Assembly: GCA_039707465.1 (NCBI GenBank)
Contig: CM077644.1
Coordinates: forward strand, 187,612,462-187,676,461
Length of the DNA stretch: 64,000 bases
From: Rhabdophis nuchalis
Lineage: Eukaryota; Chordata; Lepidosauria; Squamata; Natricidae
Reading direction: 5' to 3'
Below are positions 33,506 through 46,475 of the stretch, one piece after another. The position numbers were made by a program, and so were the translations under genes. Below the pieces are notes generated by a model. That model was not told the origin of the DNA. It made no database searches and saw only the letters and a program-made list of their open reading frames with translations. Within the stretch, counting starts at the first letter, position 1; each line of letters starts with the position of its first letter.

Positions 33506-35746
33506 TGTTGCAGGAAATCAGGAGATGGACACCAAGCTCAAGATAAGCTTTTAATTTAGCCAAAGGTTCGGGCAGAAATAAGTTTTGCTAACACAAAGAC
33601 CTATAGAAAAAGCAGGTTCTTATATATCTTTCAAAGAGCAGTTTTGAACCTATTTCTTATTGGTTACCTTGAAGAACAAGCCTTATAAGTATTTGTGGTC
33701 TTTACTTCTCCTTTTAATAATAATAATAATAATAGCCAAATTTATTGACCGCTCCCTCTCCCCACAGGGACTCGGGGCGGTGCACAGGGGAAATAAAAAC
33801 AATAAATATACAACATACATAACAAAATTAAAACAGATTAAATTAATTCCTGTGCTAAAATCCCATTAACTAAAAATCCCCATACATTTAAAAACCCATT
33901 TAAAAACCCATAGAGAGAGAGACTACCCTAGGCCGGCCAGGCGGAAAAGATGAGTCTTCAATTTCAAGCGGAAGGAGCGGAGGTCCGTGGTCGTTCTAAT
34001 ATCGGGGGGAAGGTCGTTCCAGAGGGCCGGGCCCGCCACAGAGAGAGCCCTTCCCCTGGGCGTCGCCCGCTGACAAAGTCTAGTGGACGGCACCCGGAGA
34101 AGTCCCTCTCTGTGGGAGCGAATCGGCCGTGAGGATGTGTGAGGCAGGATCCGATCCTGCAGGTAGCTAGGTCCCGAGCCATGGAGCGCTTTAAAGATGA
34201 TAGTTAACACCTTGAAGCGCACCCGGAAGACGACAGGCAGCCAGTGCAGCTCGCGCAAGAGCGGTGTAATGTGGGTAAACCTAGTGGTTCCCATGATTGC
34301 TCGCGCAGCTGCATTCTGAACTAACTGAAGCCTCCGGGTGCACTTCAAGGGGAGCCCCATGTAGAGGGAGTTACAATAGTCCAGTCGGGATGTCACGAGG
34401 GCATGAGTGACTGTGCGAAGGGCGTCCCGATCCAATAGGGGGCGCAATTGGCGGACCAGGCGAACCTGGTAAAACGCCCTCCTGGCCACGGCTGTCACTT
34501 GCTCTTCCATAGACAGCCGGGTATCCAGGAGGACACCCAAATTGCGCGCCCCATCCACAGGGGCAAGATGTTCGCCCCCTGTGGCCAGCGTTGGAGAAAG
34601 CTGGTTGAATCGGGCAGCCGGAAACCACAGCCACTCGGTCTTGGTCGGGTTGAGCCTGAGTCCGTTGCTTCCCATCCAGATCCGCACGGCTTCCAGGCAC
34701 TGGCACATCACCGCTACGGCATCGTTGGGGTGGTTTGGGGTAGATATATACAGCTGAGTATCATCAGCGTATAGATGGTACTCTACCCCAAAACCACGGA
34801 TGATCTCACCCAGCGGCTTCATGTATGCATTAAACAGGAGAGGCGAGAGGACCGACCCCTGAGGCACCCCACATGTGGGGTCGACCTCTGCTCCCCTGCC
34901 AACACAAATTGCGATCGGCCAGAGAGGTAGAAGAACCACCGTAAAACGGTGCCTCCCACCCCCAACCCCCCCAGCCGATGCAATAGGATACCATGGTCGA
35001 TGGTATCGAAAGCCGCCGAGAGGTCTAATAGGACCAGGATGGAGGAACAACCCCCATCTCTGGCCCTCCAGAGATCATCTACCAACGCGACCAATGCCGT
35101 CTCGGTGCTATGCCCGGGCCGAAAGCCGGACTGGCGCGGGTCTAGATAATCAACTTCCTCCAGGTGACGGGGAAACTGTTGTGCCACCACACTCTCAACA
35201 ACCTTCGCCAAAAAGGGAAGGTTGGAGACGGGACGATAGTTGGTTAAAAGAGCTGGATCCAAAGAGGGCTTCTTAAGGAGGGGCCTCACCATAGCCTCTT
35301 TTAGGGAAGCAGGCAAGGAACCCTCACTCAAAGAAGCGTTGACAACCTCGTGGAGCCAGCCTCGTGTCACCTCCCAGGATGCCAGTACAAGCCAGGAGGG
35401 GCACGGGTCCAATAAACATGTGGTGGCTCGCAGTCGCCCACGTAGCCTGTCCATATCCTCGGAAGCAACGGAGTCAAACTCCTCCCAAACAAGATCGGCC
35501 TCGTGGCACCCCACTGGACCAAGGTGTCTTGGCCATAGGTGTCTCTAAGCGAACTTTAGCTGAACCTTGTGGTTTTCTGAGAACTATTGAACTCTGCGGT
35601 TAGGCACTCATTTCCCATTCTTTGTAAGCTACAACGGCCTATGTCGCCTTTTAAATATATAAGTAAAAGGGGCCCTAAGAGGCTGTCTAGCCTAACCCAG
35701 TAGGTTTCACATTTAATGTCCAATTCTCACTTTGCGTCCTGCCTCA
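33506..35746 (-). mobile_element. Solo LTR split by L2 (arms 33506-33715 and 35534-35746)
   Basis: Read on the minus strand it starts TGAGGCAGGACGC and ends TTTCCTGCAACA, matching the LTR at 28421-28869. A perfect 4-bp duplication, TACC, flanks it (33502-33505 and 35747-35750). Conserved parts include 'ctgctctttgaaagatatat' with the TATA-like box. A 4-bp duplication fits several retroelement classes, including gammaretrovirus-like ones; no internal genes remain, so the class is open. Confidence 0.8.
33716..35533 (-). pseudogene. L2-type LINE with reverse transcriptase (copy C)
   Basis: The minus strand encodes an L2-clade ORF2 from the connector after the endonuclease through the RT to the C-terminus. 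One frame (35514-34819) has [37 protein letters not shown] and [14 protein letters not shown] second (35050-33923) has [20 protein letters not shown], the catalytic [20 protein letters not shown] and the C-terminal [14 protein letters not shown]. The frames overlap and a frameshift near 34890 separates them, so it cannot make a full protein. The 3' end has the GGGCGG box and a (TAA)n tail at 33716-33736. The endonuclease is missing (5' truncation). It lies inside the LTR 33506-35746. Confidence 0.88.
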
Positions 35747-35980
35747 TACCAGAAGTTCCGAAGTCCAGAAACGGGCCAATTACCAGCTTCCGGAGGGACT
35801 CCTGAGCCAGGGGGAGACCGCTTTCACCCTCCTGGAGGCTCGGGAAGCCTGGGGAGGGTGAAAACACCCCCTCCTACTGTGAGGAGGCCGAGGAGACCCC
35901 CTCCCTCAATGGCCATACCCACCCAGCAACCAGGCAGAGAACCAGTTGCTAAAATTTTTCAATCCCGCCCCTGGAAGTAT

Positions 35981-36508
<528 letters not shown>

Positions 36509-36549
36509 TTCTTTGTTGCATCTGTCCTATGGAACAAAATCCTATAAGA

Positions 36550-36684
36550 CAGGGGTCTCCAACCTTTGCAACTTTAAGTCTGAAGGACTTCAGCTTCCAG
36601 ACTTCTCCAGCCAGCTTTGCTGGCTGGAGAATTCGGGGAGCTGAAGTCCTTCAGACTTAAAGTTGCAAAGGTTGGAGACCCCTG
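36550..36684. mobile_element. Palindromic hAT MITE, CAGGGGTCTCC family
   Basis: The 135-bp near-palindrome begins CAGGGGTCTCCAACC and ends GGTTGGAGACCCCTG. A perfect 8-bp duplication, CTATAAGA, lies at 36542-36549 and 36685-36692. It interrupts the old LINE piece. Confidence 0.93.
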
Positions 36685-37233
36685 CTATAAGAGATTTCAA
36701 CTCTGGCTCTCCAGAGTAAAGTGGAATTGAACATTGTCTAATTTGAATAAGTCAAACTGCCTCTACCTTTCCTGCTTCAAACGAGCCTTGAAAATCTGGC
36801 TAATTTCCCAAACCTTGAGTTAGAGGGGCTATTGCGCCCCTCAGTCCTGGATGTGTATGAGGAAGAAGTTGCTTTTACACTGTTTTTACATTATGTGGTG
36901 TATTATAAAAGTTGCCCAGAGACATTTGGAGTTGGGCAAACTGAATAAATAAATAAACTTTTCGCAATTAGGAGTCTTGTGTTACAAATCATTTATACAA
37001 TGAAGTTATTGATGTGCAACTGAGATTACAGTCCTTTTGATTAAATAAACATATTCTCCTCCCATACTCTTGGACAAATTACTATGGTTAGTATAATTCA
37101 TATCTTATTTTATCAATTTTATGGTCAAATAAATCTTATTTAAAGCTGTATATTTATACTGCTACAATTCATATTTTCAACCTTTGGAAGGGTTATTTTT
37201 TTATCCTAAATATCTTTATTCCTTAATCTAGCT

Positions 37234-37587
37234 CAGTAATGGCTAATCTTTTTTGGCTCGCGTGCCAAAGGCGGGGGGAGCGCAGGGGGGTTGTGCGTGG
37301 GCGTGCCGCACCTATAATGCTATGTGCGCTACCCCCTGCTTTTGGCGTGCTTTTTTCGCCCTCCCAAGGCTCCAGAGGCTTTCTAGGAGTCTGGGGAGGG
37401 TGAAAACAGCCTCCCCCCCCTCCTCCAGAGGCTTCAAGAGCTTCCCTGAAGCCTCCAGAGGGCAAAAAACAGCCTCAAAAGAAAGCCTAAATCAGCTGGC
37501 CAGCAACTTTAAGCGTTGCCTCATGTGCCCTAAGAAATGGTTCCGCGTGCCACCTGTGGCACCCGTGCCATAGGTTCGCCATCACTG
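37234..37587. mobile_element. hAT MITE, CAGTGATGGCGAACC family (354 bp)
   Basis: Ends CAGTAATGGCTAATC and GGTTCGCCATCACTG with perfect 8-bp duplication ATCTAGCT (37226-37233 and 37588-37595). Interior rich in G and C runs and 'gaggct' motifs, similar to 23510-23961. Confidence 0.92.
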
Positions 37588-37595
37588 ATCTAGCT

Positions 37596-39452
37596 GATCC
37601 TCCTGATACATTCTAGCTTCTCTTAGCATATCTCTATCCTTTATATTTATGTACAGTATATTGATTCTTTCTTACAATACTTCTATCTTTGCAACACTCA
37701 AATCTGCAGCTAGTCTTGCTCCATAGACTTCTCTGGGTCCAACTTGAGTAGTGCTGCGGCATTTAAAGTTTTGATTGCTGTTGTGTAGGAGCTTCAAGAT
37801 TCTGGCAATTCCCTTTTCTTGGTATTCTACTTGGCACCTAGGCTCCTCTGTGGTTTCTGCTTGTACCCCAGGCCTTCAATCACTCTTGCCAAAGTCTTAG
37901 GCCCAGAATGGACCTCACTCAAATATGCTGCCATTCAATTCTTTAGTACTGCTGCCATTGCAGCTCTGCTACTTTCACTCTGTTCTTCACTTTTTGATCT
38001 ACTCCCGCCATCACCAAGTTATTTTCACCTAGTAACAGACTTTCCTTCTTTCCTTCCTCCCATCCATCCATCCATTCATTCATCTGACTGTGTTTCTTTT
38101 TTGGAACATCCAAAGCAGCTACCTTGGAAGATATGCTGTTGATTTTCACATCCTATAATTCCTACCCATGTTTTCCATGCAAATCATGGTTTGTACAATC
38201 TGTAGTTTACCCAGTTCAGTAAAACAAAATATGTTGTGCTTAAAAAGCAACAAAAGAGACAGGGAAATCACAGCACACAAAAAAGAGGATAATGCAAGCA
38301 AGATTCTGTCATTATAATTAAATAATAAACACATTTGGATTGCACAACAAATGATAAGCATCTGTTACCTCCTACAAGTGAAGTAACTAGGCATGAAAGT
38401 CTTCAGCCAAGGGAGCTTTAGCTCTCTGGATTAGCTATAATTCCCAGATTCGCTACTTTCATTAAAAAGACCCTACTTTTTAATCTTCCTACAAAATGAG
38501 GTATGAAGAAAAATCAGTCATCATTACTTGCCCATTTTATTAGAATATGTGGTCCTGTTTTTTGATGCTTTTAGTTTGGAAAATCCTTGTTCAGCCCTAG
38601 TAATAATTGATATGGATTCTGGCTAGAAAATAAAGACATGATTGATCAACAGAGGATTTATTCAAAAACAAATGGTAGGAAGAAAGATCATAATAATCTG
38701 TAATAAACTGAATCAGAATTTTAAAACAATAATTTTCTAAAAAATTCAAAAAATTATTTTATCAAGGCAGGTAGTTAAAAAGGAAGACAGCTGTGAGTTA
38801 TACCAATGCTTTAAGGTATTCCAGTATTGCTGTACTCATTCCTGGGGCTGGGAGCAGGGTAGTAAGGGAATATTTTAAGACAAGTTTACAAATCCATGCT
38901 GCTGTTATTTTCTAAGTAGTCTAGCCTTTGATTTGCCTTTGTTGGATCAGGAACAACTGTCTTAATACTATTGAGTGTAAAAATATTTTTTTTCATAAAC
39001 AAGTCAATGATTGCTATTAAACAATGAACATTTTCCCTGGATTTCAATCCTTGTGTGGTTTTAAACCTAGGAAGAAATTGTTATGAAAGGAATACCTATA
39101 CTGTACCTATGTTTCAAAGTCAATCTAAATTCAATGAGGTTGCTCACTCATTGAAACTTTCAGAAATTGTAGACTTATTAACTCAAACAGTCAGGTATTT
39201 TCTAATTAACTGAACAATTAAATATAGAATCAGCAGTTCTAGGACAAAATTACAATTTCAAGAGCATGGGCACCATATGATAATCAAGAAACACAAAAAC
39301 CAAATGTTAGCTGATTAAAATAAAGGCTGATCGATAATATAAAAGTTAACATGAACTCAAAATCATAGTAATTTCTCTTTAATTTATACTGTGATTGCTC
39401 CTCCACAAAATGCTTACCAGTATTTCCAAGATAAAGAGAACAACTGACACTA
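37596..39452. other. Intron stretch with a short (CATC)n
   Basis: (CATC)n at about 38060-38085. No other supported feature. Confidence 0.5.
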
Positions 39453-39620
39453 GCTCAGTGGTACAGACTCTATTTTACCTACAGAATAATCTAGATTTAA
39501 TTCCTAACTTTACCTCACAGGACAATGAAAAGCTGCAGCCTTGAATTCTGGAGACATAAAACCAGCCAGCATGAACACTGAACTAGATGAACAGTATAAT
39601 AATTTCATTTTTCTGTTTTA
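39453..39620 (+). mobile_element. Sauria-type tRNA-derived SINE, decayed
   Basis: Box A 'ctagctcagtggtacag', a degraded box B ('gatttaattcc'), then 'aacactgaactagatgaac' near the 3' end, as in squamate tRNA-derived SINEs. Confidence 0.6.
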
Positions 39621-39680
39621 CATGAGGCCTATCTCCTGGCAAATTATATGAAAATTGCAATGTACTCAGAAAGCTTACCA

Positions 39681-39885
39681 GCGCCTGTCAAGCCCTTCAG
39701 GAAGCGTGGTTATTGGACAGCGCCCGCCGGTGTTTGGCGGGACTTTTTCTGCTCGTTGATTGATCCTCCGTCTGACAGGATTAGTATAAATAGCTGTCAG
39801 ACGGAGGAGCGTTGTTCTTAGTTATACTGAAGTAAATAAAGTTAGTTGCCTCTATTGGAGTCTAGTCTCCTCATTCACGGCTCTA
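39681..39885 (+). mobile_element. Short LTR-like element with TATA box inside a hairpin loop
   Basis: Flanked by perfect TACCA on both sides (39676-39680 and 39886-39890). Perfect 15-nt inverted repeats (39764-39778, 39794-39808) surround a TATA-box-like 'agtataaatag'. AATAAA follows at 39836-39841. The layout resembles an LTR promoter and polyA signal. An internal TGTCAAG at 39686 could be an LTR start, but then the 5-bp duplication is not at the ends. Class uncertain. Confidence 0.6.
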
Positions 39886-39899
39886 TACCATTTCAGACA

Positions 39900-40130
39900 A
39901 ATGATTGTGCAATCTCTTTTTTAAACTCCCAGTATTAGAACATTCACAATGTCAGGGGGCAAGTTGTCCCACTGATTAATTGTTCTAACTGTCAGGAAAT
40001 TTCTTCTTAGTTGCTTCTGTCCTTGATAAGTTTCCATCCATTGCTTCTGTTCTTGATTAGTTTCCATCCATTGTTTCTTGTCCTGTCAGGTGGTTTGGAG
40101 AATAGCTTGATATCTTCTTCTTTGTGGCAA
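39900..40130. mobile_element. CR1-like LINE 3'UTR fragment (probable)
   Basis: The stretch 'gttctaactgtcaggaaatt', 'tagtttccatccattg' and 'cttgtcctgtcaggtg' is widespread in squamate genomes and I associate it with CR1 3' regions. An internal 34-bp near-duplication (about 40008-40075) contains 'cttgataagtttccatcc' and 'cttgattagtttccatcc'. Confidence 0.5.
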
Positions 40131-40699
40131 TATGTAATATTGAGTTTTACGCTTATACATTACAATGCATTCTAGTTTGCAGCTTTGTTCCTCTTAAATT
40201 CTTGTGGATGACCATGCGACTAGAAAACTGCTATTCATTTTTTAATATAATCCATTCTGTCAAATGAAGGATACTTCCAGCTTCAGCTAATCAAAATAAC
40301 ATCTTGTATCTTGAAGTATTCGTCAATACTGCAACTTTACGACAAACCATAAATGGTGGTGAAAAAAAAGAAGGAAGAAAGGAATGGGCAGGTACAAACA
40401 TGTATATCTGCATATATGCCATTTTTACAATTTATCTGAATAGAGATATAAATTTCCTATTGGTTGCTCAAGTGCTCTCTGATTAATTCTTCATATTCAC
40501 TCTATCAAAATCATTATTTGTACATCTGTCATAGTCACGACAGTGAGATGATGGCTCTAGAAACTATTTAAACTGGAATGACTGCCATGGTAAGGGTGGC
40601 CAAATAGTAAATTAAGCACTTACAGGAAATGAACTTCTTTCTTACATCTAATCTAGCTTTCCACAGTATTCCATAGCACTTTGGTGAGGGGGGACAAGT

Positions 40700-40860
40700 G
40701 GATATAAACTTTGAATTTGAACTGGACAGTGGATTCACTTAAAGGCTGTGGTGATTCACATAACAACTGATAGAAAAATGGTCGTGAAGGCAGATGGCAC
40801 ATGGTGACTTCCTTAATGACTGGGCTCAATTACAGTCATAAGTCAAGGAATATCTGCATT
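40700..40860. mobile_element. Fragment of the CAGGTAGTCC DNA transposon family
   Basis: Contains 'ggattcacttaaaggctgtgg' in diverged form, 'cttccttaatgactgggctcaatt' and the end-like 'cataagtcaaggaatatctg', matching the right half of 32050-32428. Confidence 0.6.
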
Positions 40861-42026
40861 AAAATCAAACTTGTGGCTTCTATCTAATCCACCTCCACTC
40901 CAATCCCTTAAGAAAACTATATACTGTAATGTACAGCTCCACAAAGTTTATTTCCAGGCACATGTGTGATCTATAGTACATCAATGCACACCTGACATAA
41001 AGATGAAATTATGGCATATAAAATTTAAGAATGGCAGCAGGTATCGAAGTCACTTTGAGATTACATGTATTTATTCAGTTTTAGCAGCACATGTTCTTTC
41101 CCCCCAAAAAAAATATAGAATGACATAAAGGCTTTGTTAAATTACATTTTAACTATTTTCTTAGTTCTTTAACAGTCTCAGGAACTCAAAATGTTTTAAA
41201 AGTCTTTGTTTTCTAAGAATTTTATTGCATTTATCCTGAAAACATTTTGCAGTTAAACTTATTTCAGAATTGTTTATGTTTACAGAAAGAAATGAATATT
41301 AATAATTGGATATTAAAATGACACTATATAAAAATAAAGATTCTCTAAGTATATAACATTTGTTTAGCCAAAGAAGAAACTAAATCTAGTTTAGAACATT
41401 CATTCTTATTTAAATTAAATTATATCACGGCTTCTGATTTCACACAGCTCTGAGCTAAGTATATGTCTTCTTAACCAACTGAGACTTACCATAGTATGGA
41501 TTACTCAAAGAAAGCATGAACTGTTAGCTTTAAAATTTGAGAAAAACAGGTTTAGATGTATAATAATTATAGTGGCATAAATCAAATTACGTCAAATCAA
41601 CTAAGGTTTTGAAAATTATGTTCCATGGAACCCTAGGGGTCCATGAGTCCTTGATGAAGCTACATGAAAAACAAAGGACAATAAGTAATAAATACTCATT
41701 CAAATACAGCCAAGGGTGTCTATGGTTGACTAAGCAACGCTTGGTCATCTGTGAAAAAATGCTACAGCCCCACTATTGTAAACCAGACACTCTAGGGAAT
41801 TATTATTATTTTTATATCATGTTCTTTTTTATTTTATACTGTTTATACATATCATTGTGTGAATGGTGTGATACCTGAGCATCATACATTTCAATACAAA
41901 TAGCCATATTATTACTCGTAGTTATTAAATTTCATATTCATTGTTTCATATTATTTACCCACATCTTTTACTATCATCCTTCTGTTCTAAACCTTCTTCT
42001 TACTCTTTCATATATCCTAATATATA

Positions 42027-42081
42027 TTTGTGTGTATGTGTGTGTGTGTGTGTGTGTACATACGCACACGCACACACACAT
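42027..42081. repeat. (TG)n-(CA)n inverted dinucleotide repeat
   Basis: A TG tract passes through 'acatacgc' into a CA tract, so the two halves can pair as a hairpin and alternate purine-pyrimidine throughout. Confidence 0.9.
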
Positions 42082-42939
42082 ACTATATTTCCAGGTGCAT
42101 CAGAAATCATCTCCCTCTTGGCTTTGGCTGAACTGCAGAATTTTGTTGGAGTAAGAAAGAACAAAGGAGAGCCATGGACTGGAAGGGAAACTGCACCCCC
42201 GTTTCTCAACCTGGCATGTCCCCAAGAAATCCCTCTCTCCATGGAGGAAAAGAGATCACCTGTTGACTGTCAGTGCTCCTTAGACAGCTGTACCTTGCCA
42301 GTAGGCATCTGAATTGTTTGCTTGACCTTCTCTTATTGCACACCACCATTAAGACATTCCAAATCTTCATTTCAAAGCAGCCAATTGCCACTAGCCCATT
42401 AGGCCTTTTTGCCATCTGGGCACAGAGGCAAGAGTGTGTCGGAAAAGTGGGTAGAATATACCTTTGTACCACACAAACTATGGGTTTCTGGGAAGTGTAA
42501 TCAGAAGACACTGAACAACTGGTACTAGAGTCTGGTTCTTGAAATTAGGCCATTGTAGTGTTGCCTCAATCACATGATCAAAGTTCTCTGTGGTCTACAC
42601 CACCCTGCACTCTGCCATTCTTGTCGCCCTGCTGGCCTTGCTGTCCCAAACTTCACCATCTTCTTCCACTGCTGACAAGGTGCAAATGACTTGGCCTTTG
42701 AAGTCATTCCATTATCTCAGGATGGCCCCTGAGCAGCTATCTTGTAAAGGGCTAGGCTGTGGTGCATGTGAGCATATACACAGACTTTGTCACCTTCAGG
42801 AAGAAGACAGTGAACATCATTTGGGATGGTGGATGGGTGTGGAGGGGACTTGTGCATCTCTCACCCCCATCAGCAGACACTTCCAATTTGGTTGCACTTG
42901 TGTTGGACCATGTCAACCCCTAACCCATCCACCAGCCTG

Positions 42940-43110
42940 TTTGTGTACTGCCTGGAACTTTCAACTTCCTGTCAACTTCCCAAGTAACTTTGGTTGTTGG
43001 AAGTCAGGAGGAGGTCTTTGCTTAATGACTCACAATCCTCACTTAACAATAGCAACAGGGACTGCCAGAATCACTGTCACACTTTGCAACTTCATCACTT
43101 AGCAATGGAC
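42940..43110. mobile_element. Degraded CAGGTAGTCC-family fragment
   Basis: Contains 'ggtctttgcttaatgactcac', 'cctcacttaacaata' and 'cttcatcacttagcaatgg', matching interior motifs of 32050-32428. Ends not resolved. Confidence 0.5.
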
Positions 43111-43630
43111 ATTCCAGTTCCAATTACTATTATTAACTATCTGGTAGCCCCTTTAAAGCATGAATACTCTGCTGTTCATATTGGGTTACAGTTCCTGTAA
43201 TTCTTTACTAACTAGAATGGACGGAGATCCAGCAAAAAATGGTTGATTCTGGTCTCCTAATCAATTTTTTTCATTCAAAATGAAATGTTCCTTAACAATT
43301 AGACAAAAAGGCTATTTTTCTACCAGCCCAGAACTTGCCTTCAGGTAGACTCTAAATTGTAACAGATCAAAGTTGCAGATTTGTTACCAGCAAAATGTTT
43401 TACAACTTCATCACAACACTTTGTTTCTCCAAATTCTTAGCTCCTTCGTGCATGGATTCAAAGGTCTAGTGGTCCATGCAGGGGTGGCAGAGGTGACATT
43501 ATTTCCATCACCATGAAATTTTTGTTTCTTTTCAGTCATATTTGTTCCAATATTCCTCTACTGATGTTCAAACAAAAGTACAACTTTGGTGTAAGTTTTT
43601 TTCTCAAAACCAAGAAATTTAGTTCTATAT

Positions 43631-44057
43631 CAATAATGTGAACCTTTTCGGCACTGAGTGCCCAAACTGGAACACATGTGCATGTGCCAAAGCACAAGAA
43701 ACTCAAAGACCAGCTGGCCGGTGCGCACATGCTTGTTTTTTGGCTGTTTTCAAGCTGTTTGGGGGCTGTTTTCAGACTGTTTTTCAGGCAGTTTTGGGCA
43801 GCTTTCCTGGGCAGCTTTTCAGCTGTTTTGCCAGCCTGAAATGCTGAAAATAGTTCAAAAAATAGCCTGAAACAGCCCGAAAAAGGCCAATTTGTTTTAA
43901 AAAAAACCAGCCTGGAAAATGGCCATTTTTGGAGCTCTTTTAGGCCATGAAGACCAGGTGGCCAGCGCACATGAAGACCCACTGGCAATGGCACGTACTC
44001 ATAGAGAGGGCACTACATGCCACCTCTGGCACGCATGCCATAGATTCACCATCACAA
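43631..44057. mobile_element. hAT MITE, CAGTGATGGTGAACC-like family (427 bp)
   Basis: Left end CAATAATGTGAACC; right end ATTCACCATCACAA. Flanking octamers TTCTATAT and TTCTGTAT match 7 of 8. The middle has repeated 'ggctgttttcaagctgttt' units on one side and 'agcctgaaacagcc' on the other, an imperfect internal inverted repeat. Confidence 0.82.
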
Positions 44058-44065
44058 TTCTGTAT

Positions 44066-45771
44066 AGTTCTCTATAATTATATAGAACTAAGCATAATAT
44101 ATTTCTCATATAGGTGTTCTTATGATTGGTAAACACACACACCCCTGTATTCTAGAATTGTGGTTCTCTTAGAGGAACCACCTATCTTTTAAGGTAGGAC
44201 ATTTCTTAAAGAAAGTTAACATAATCAAGTTCATAATTAAAACTGAGCAATCCTAAATTAACAGTTTATATAGTATACCATTCTATTTTGACAATGTTTA
44301 TAGGAAACAACATAGGTTTATAGGAAATCTGCAGAAGTACACATGAATACAGGTTGTATTCTCCTACTTGGATGTGCCACCAGTGTTTTTTAAGAAATAG
44401 TCTGCCTCTGGAATTGGAGTTACTATTTAGCTATCATGACTATTTACTACTGACAGGCTTATCATGGGAGTCATTTATAATCAACATATTTTTGTCTTAA
44501 ACTTCAGTATCACAGTGGAATATATCTGACAAGAAAACAAATTAGAAAATCTCACCAATGGTACTTAACAGCTGATCAGCAATATATTTGGCACTCCATT
44601 CTCCCACTCCCTCCTTCTAGTCTACACACACAAACATACATATGCACACACACCACCACCAAATCCATGTTACCTAGCGTGGTAACAAGCAAACAACCAG
44701 GCTAAGAGAGCACCAAGGACTCCACATATACATTTTCACATTTTTAGAGAAGTGTATCTGGTTTTTGCTCAGGAGCCTGTATCTCTACTCAGTTCATTCT
44801 GTAGTAATCACTGGTCTTTGAAAATGATTTTAGGCAAGCCTAAAGGCTGATGTGATTGCAGGATTTTAAAGCAGTTTTATTTAAACATACACACATAGAA
44901 ACACACACGGAGTGAACTACATTTGCTCAAAATTTTTCTCTCTTTCAAAAGTGGTTTGCAACATAAGGAACTGCTCTTCCAGGAACTGTTAGTCTAAAAC
45001 ACAGAACCAGTGGGCAGTTATTTAAATCAGCAAAGCACAACTGAAGGTCCAAAATTGCATTCTGCTTCTCAAAGCCCTTGGATAAATTCTAAAGAAAGGA
45101 AATATTTCAGAATATTTCAGAAATATTTACAAAACTGCATTTTAAGTAGGAAGAGGAGAATAAAGTTAAATATATAATTGTAATTGAGATAAAATGAATT
45201 TGAGTTTTTTGTTTTACCCCATCTCAAAAATTTCTGTAATGTGACCATTCAAAATACAAATATAGTTCTCAATGGCATAAGGACTGACCAATCAATTTTG
45301 GACTCAGTGATACTTAAAGCCATATTCATGAGTTAGTTAAGATAGCATACTCACCATATGATTCCTTCAATTAAGCCTTGAGTGACACTTAAATGATCTT
45401 TCCTGAAGCATATGTGCATTGAGCATGAATGCTTACAGGAGCAAAGATTTAGCTCATATCCAAGTCAATACAGTTTTTCTCCTAGTCATTTGTGTTTATT
45501 ATATGTCTGCAGGAAAACTGACGTCATCAGAGTGACTGATTCATAACGCCTGAATGAATTTAAGATATGCAGAAACTGCTTTTTAGATGAATGTATTGAT
45601 TCCAAAGAGTTGCTTGTTATTTCCATTTTAATCAGTTGATTCCAGACAAAAATTACACAAGCTTTTGATTGTTTAAATAAAAGGGAGTCAAATTAGTTTT
45701 GACTAAAGCTGAATGAAACTATAAACCAAGGAAACCTTTGTGGCATTTAAGTATTACTGTGTATTGATTGG

Positions 45772-45802
<31 letters not shown>

Positions 45803-46221
45803 GTTGGTTGGTTGATTGGTTGCTGTCCTATCTCTATGGATCTGAGAGGCTTAGATGATTCATGGTTTAAAAAAAGCAATCATAGAATACATAATCCAAA
45901 AGGAGATCTGGAGAAAAATTACAATTAAAAAACCAAAATATTCCATCCATTTTAGCGCATAGATTTTTCACTGAATCCTACAAATACTGAAATGGCGCCA
46001 ATATACAAATGTCAAAAGCTGTTGTTGCATACTTTATATTTAGAATTCTTGACACCCAAAAAAATTCCCCCAATTGAAAATTACAAAACAAAACTGGTAG
46101 ATAAATTATGTATTCAGGCAGAAAATAAGTTCTGACCTAACTAGTGATTTGAGGGTACAAGCTGAATTTTATACTGGCTGTATTTTCATTAAGGTATGAA
46201 TTAATAGGACATACTGGTAGT
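44066..46221. other. Intron stretch with (TGAT)n
   Basis: (TGAT/TGGT)n at 45763-45822. Remainder AT-rich and unassigned. Confidence 0.55.
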
Positions 46222-46475
46222 TATGGTGGCATGATAGCTCAGTGGTTAAAGCTACTTAGCTTGTAAGCCAGACAGCCTGGGTTTGAGACCTGAGCACCAT
46301 GCAATGGGGTGAGCTCCCATTCCTTGCCCCAGTTCCTGCCAACTTTAGCAGTTCAAAAACATGTAAATGCAAATAGATAAACAGGTGCTACTTCAATGGG
46401 AAGGTAACAGCATTCTATACACCTCAGTGCATAGTCATGCTGCCCTCCTGACCAAGGAAGTGTCATGTAACCAAT
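46222..46475 (+). mobile_element. tRNA-derived SINE
   Basis: Box A 'atagctcagtggttaaag' and box B 'ggtttgagacctgagcacc' are clear. The body 'gtgagctcccattccttgcc' matches the SINE at 5884-6540. The 3' end is truncated. Confidence 0.75.

Larger units (their letters stand above)
33361..35973. mobile_element. hAT-type MITE split by an LTR (arms 33361-33505 and 35751-35973)
   Basis: The left end is CAGGGATGGATTCAGCC and the right end CAATCCCGCCCCTG. The flanking octamers GAAATATG (33353-33360) and GAAGTATG (35974-35981) match at 7 of 8. This shows that the two arms were one element before the LTR arrived. Confidence 0.8.

Noticed and set aside
33024..33554. Open frame of 176 codons as a possible exon
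   Set aside because: It spans an old LINE piece and the left arm of a MITE, including the MITE end, so it is a chance fusion.
34371..34706. Alternative-frame proteins inside L2 copies
   Set aside because: They are shadows of the RT frame in the same sequence.
39453..39530. Possible tRNA gene (TAGCTCAGTGGT)
   Set aside because: The cloverleaf cannot be completed and the SINE tail follows, so it is a SINE head. The same applies at 46222 and 8700.
42590..43102. Open frame of 170 codons starting with a signal-peptide-like stretch
   Set aside because: Its 3' half overlaps a CAGGTAGTCC-family transposon fragment and there is no conserved domain or splice evidence.
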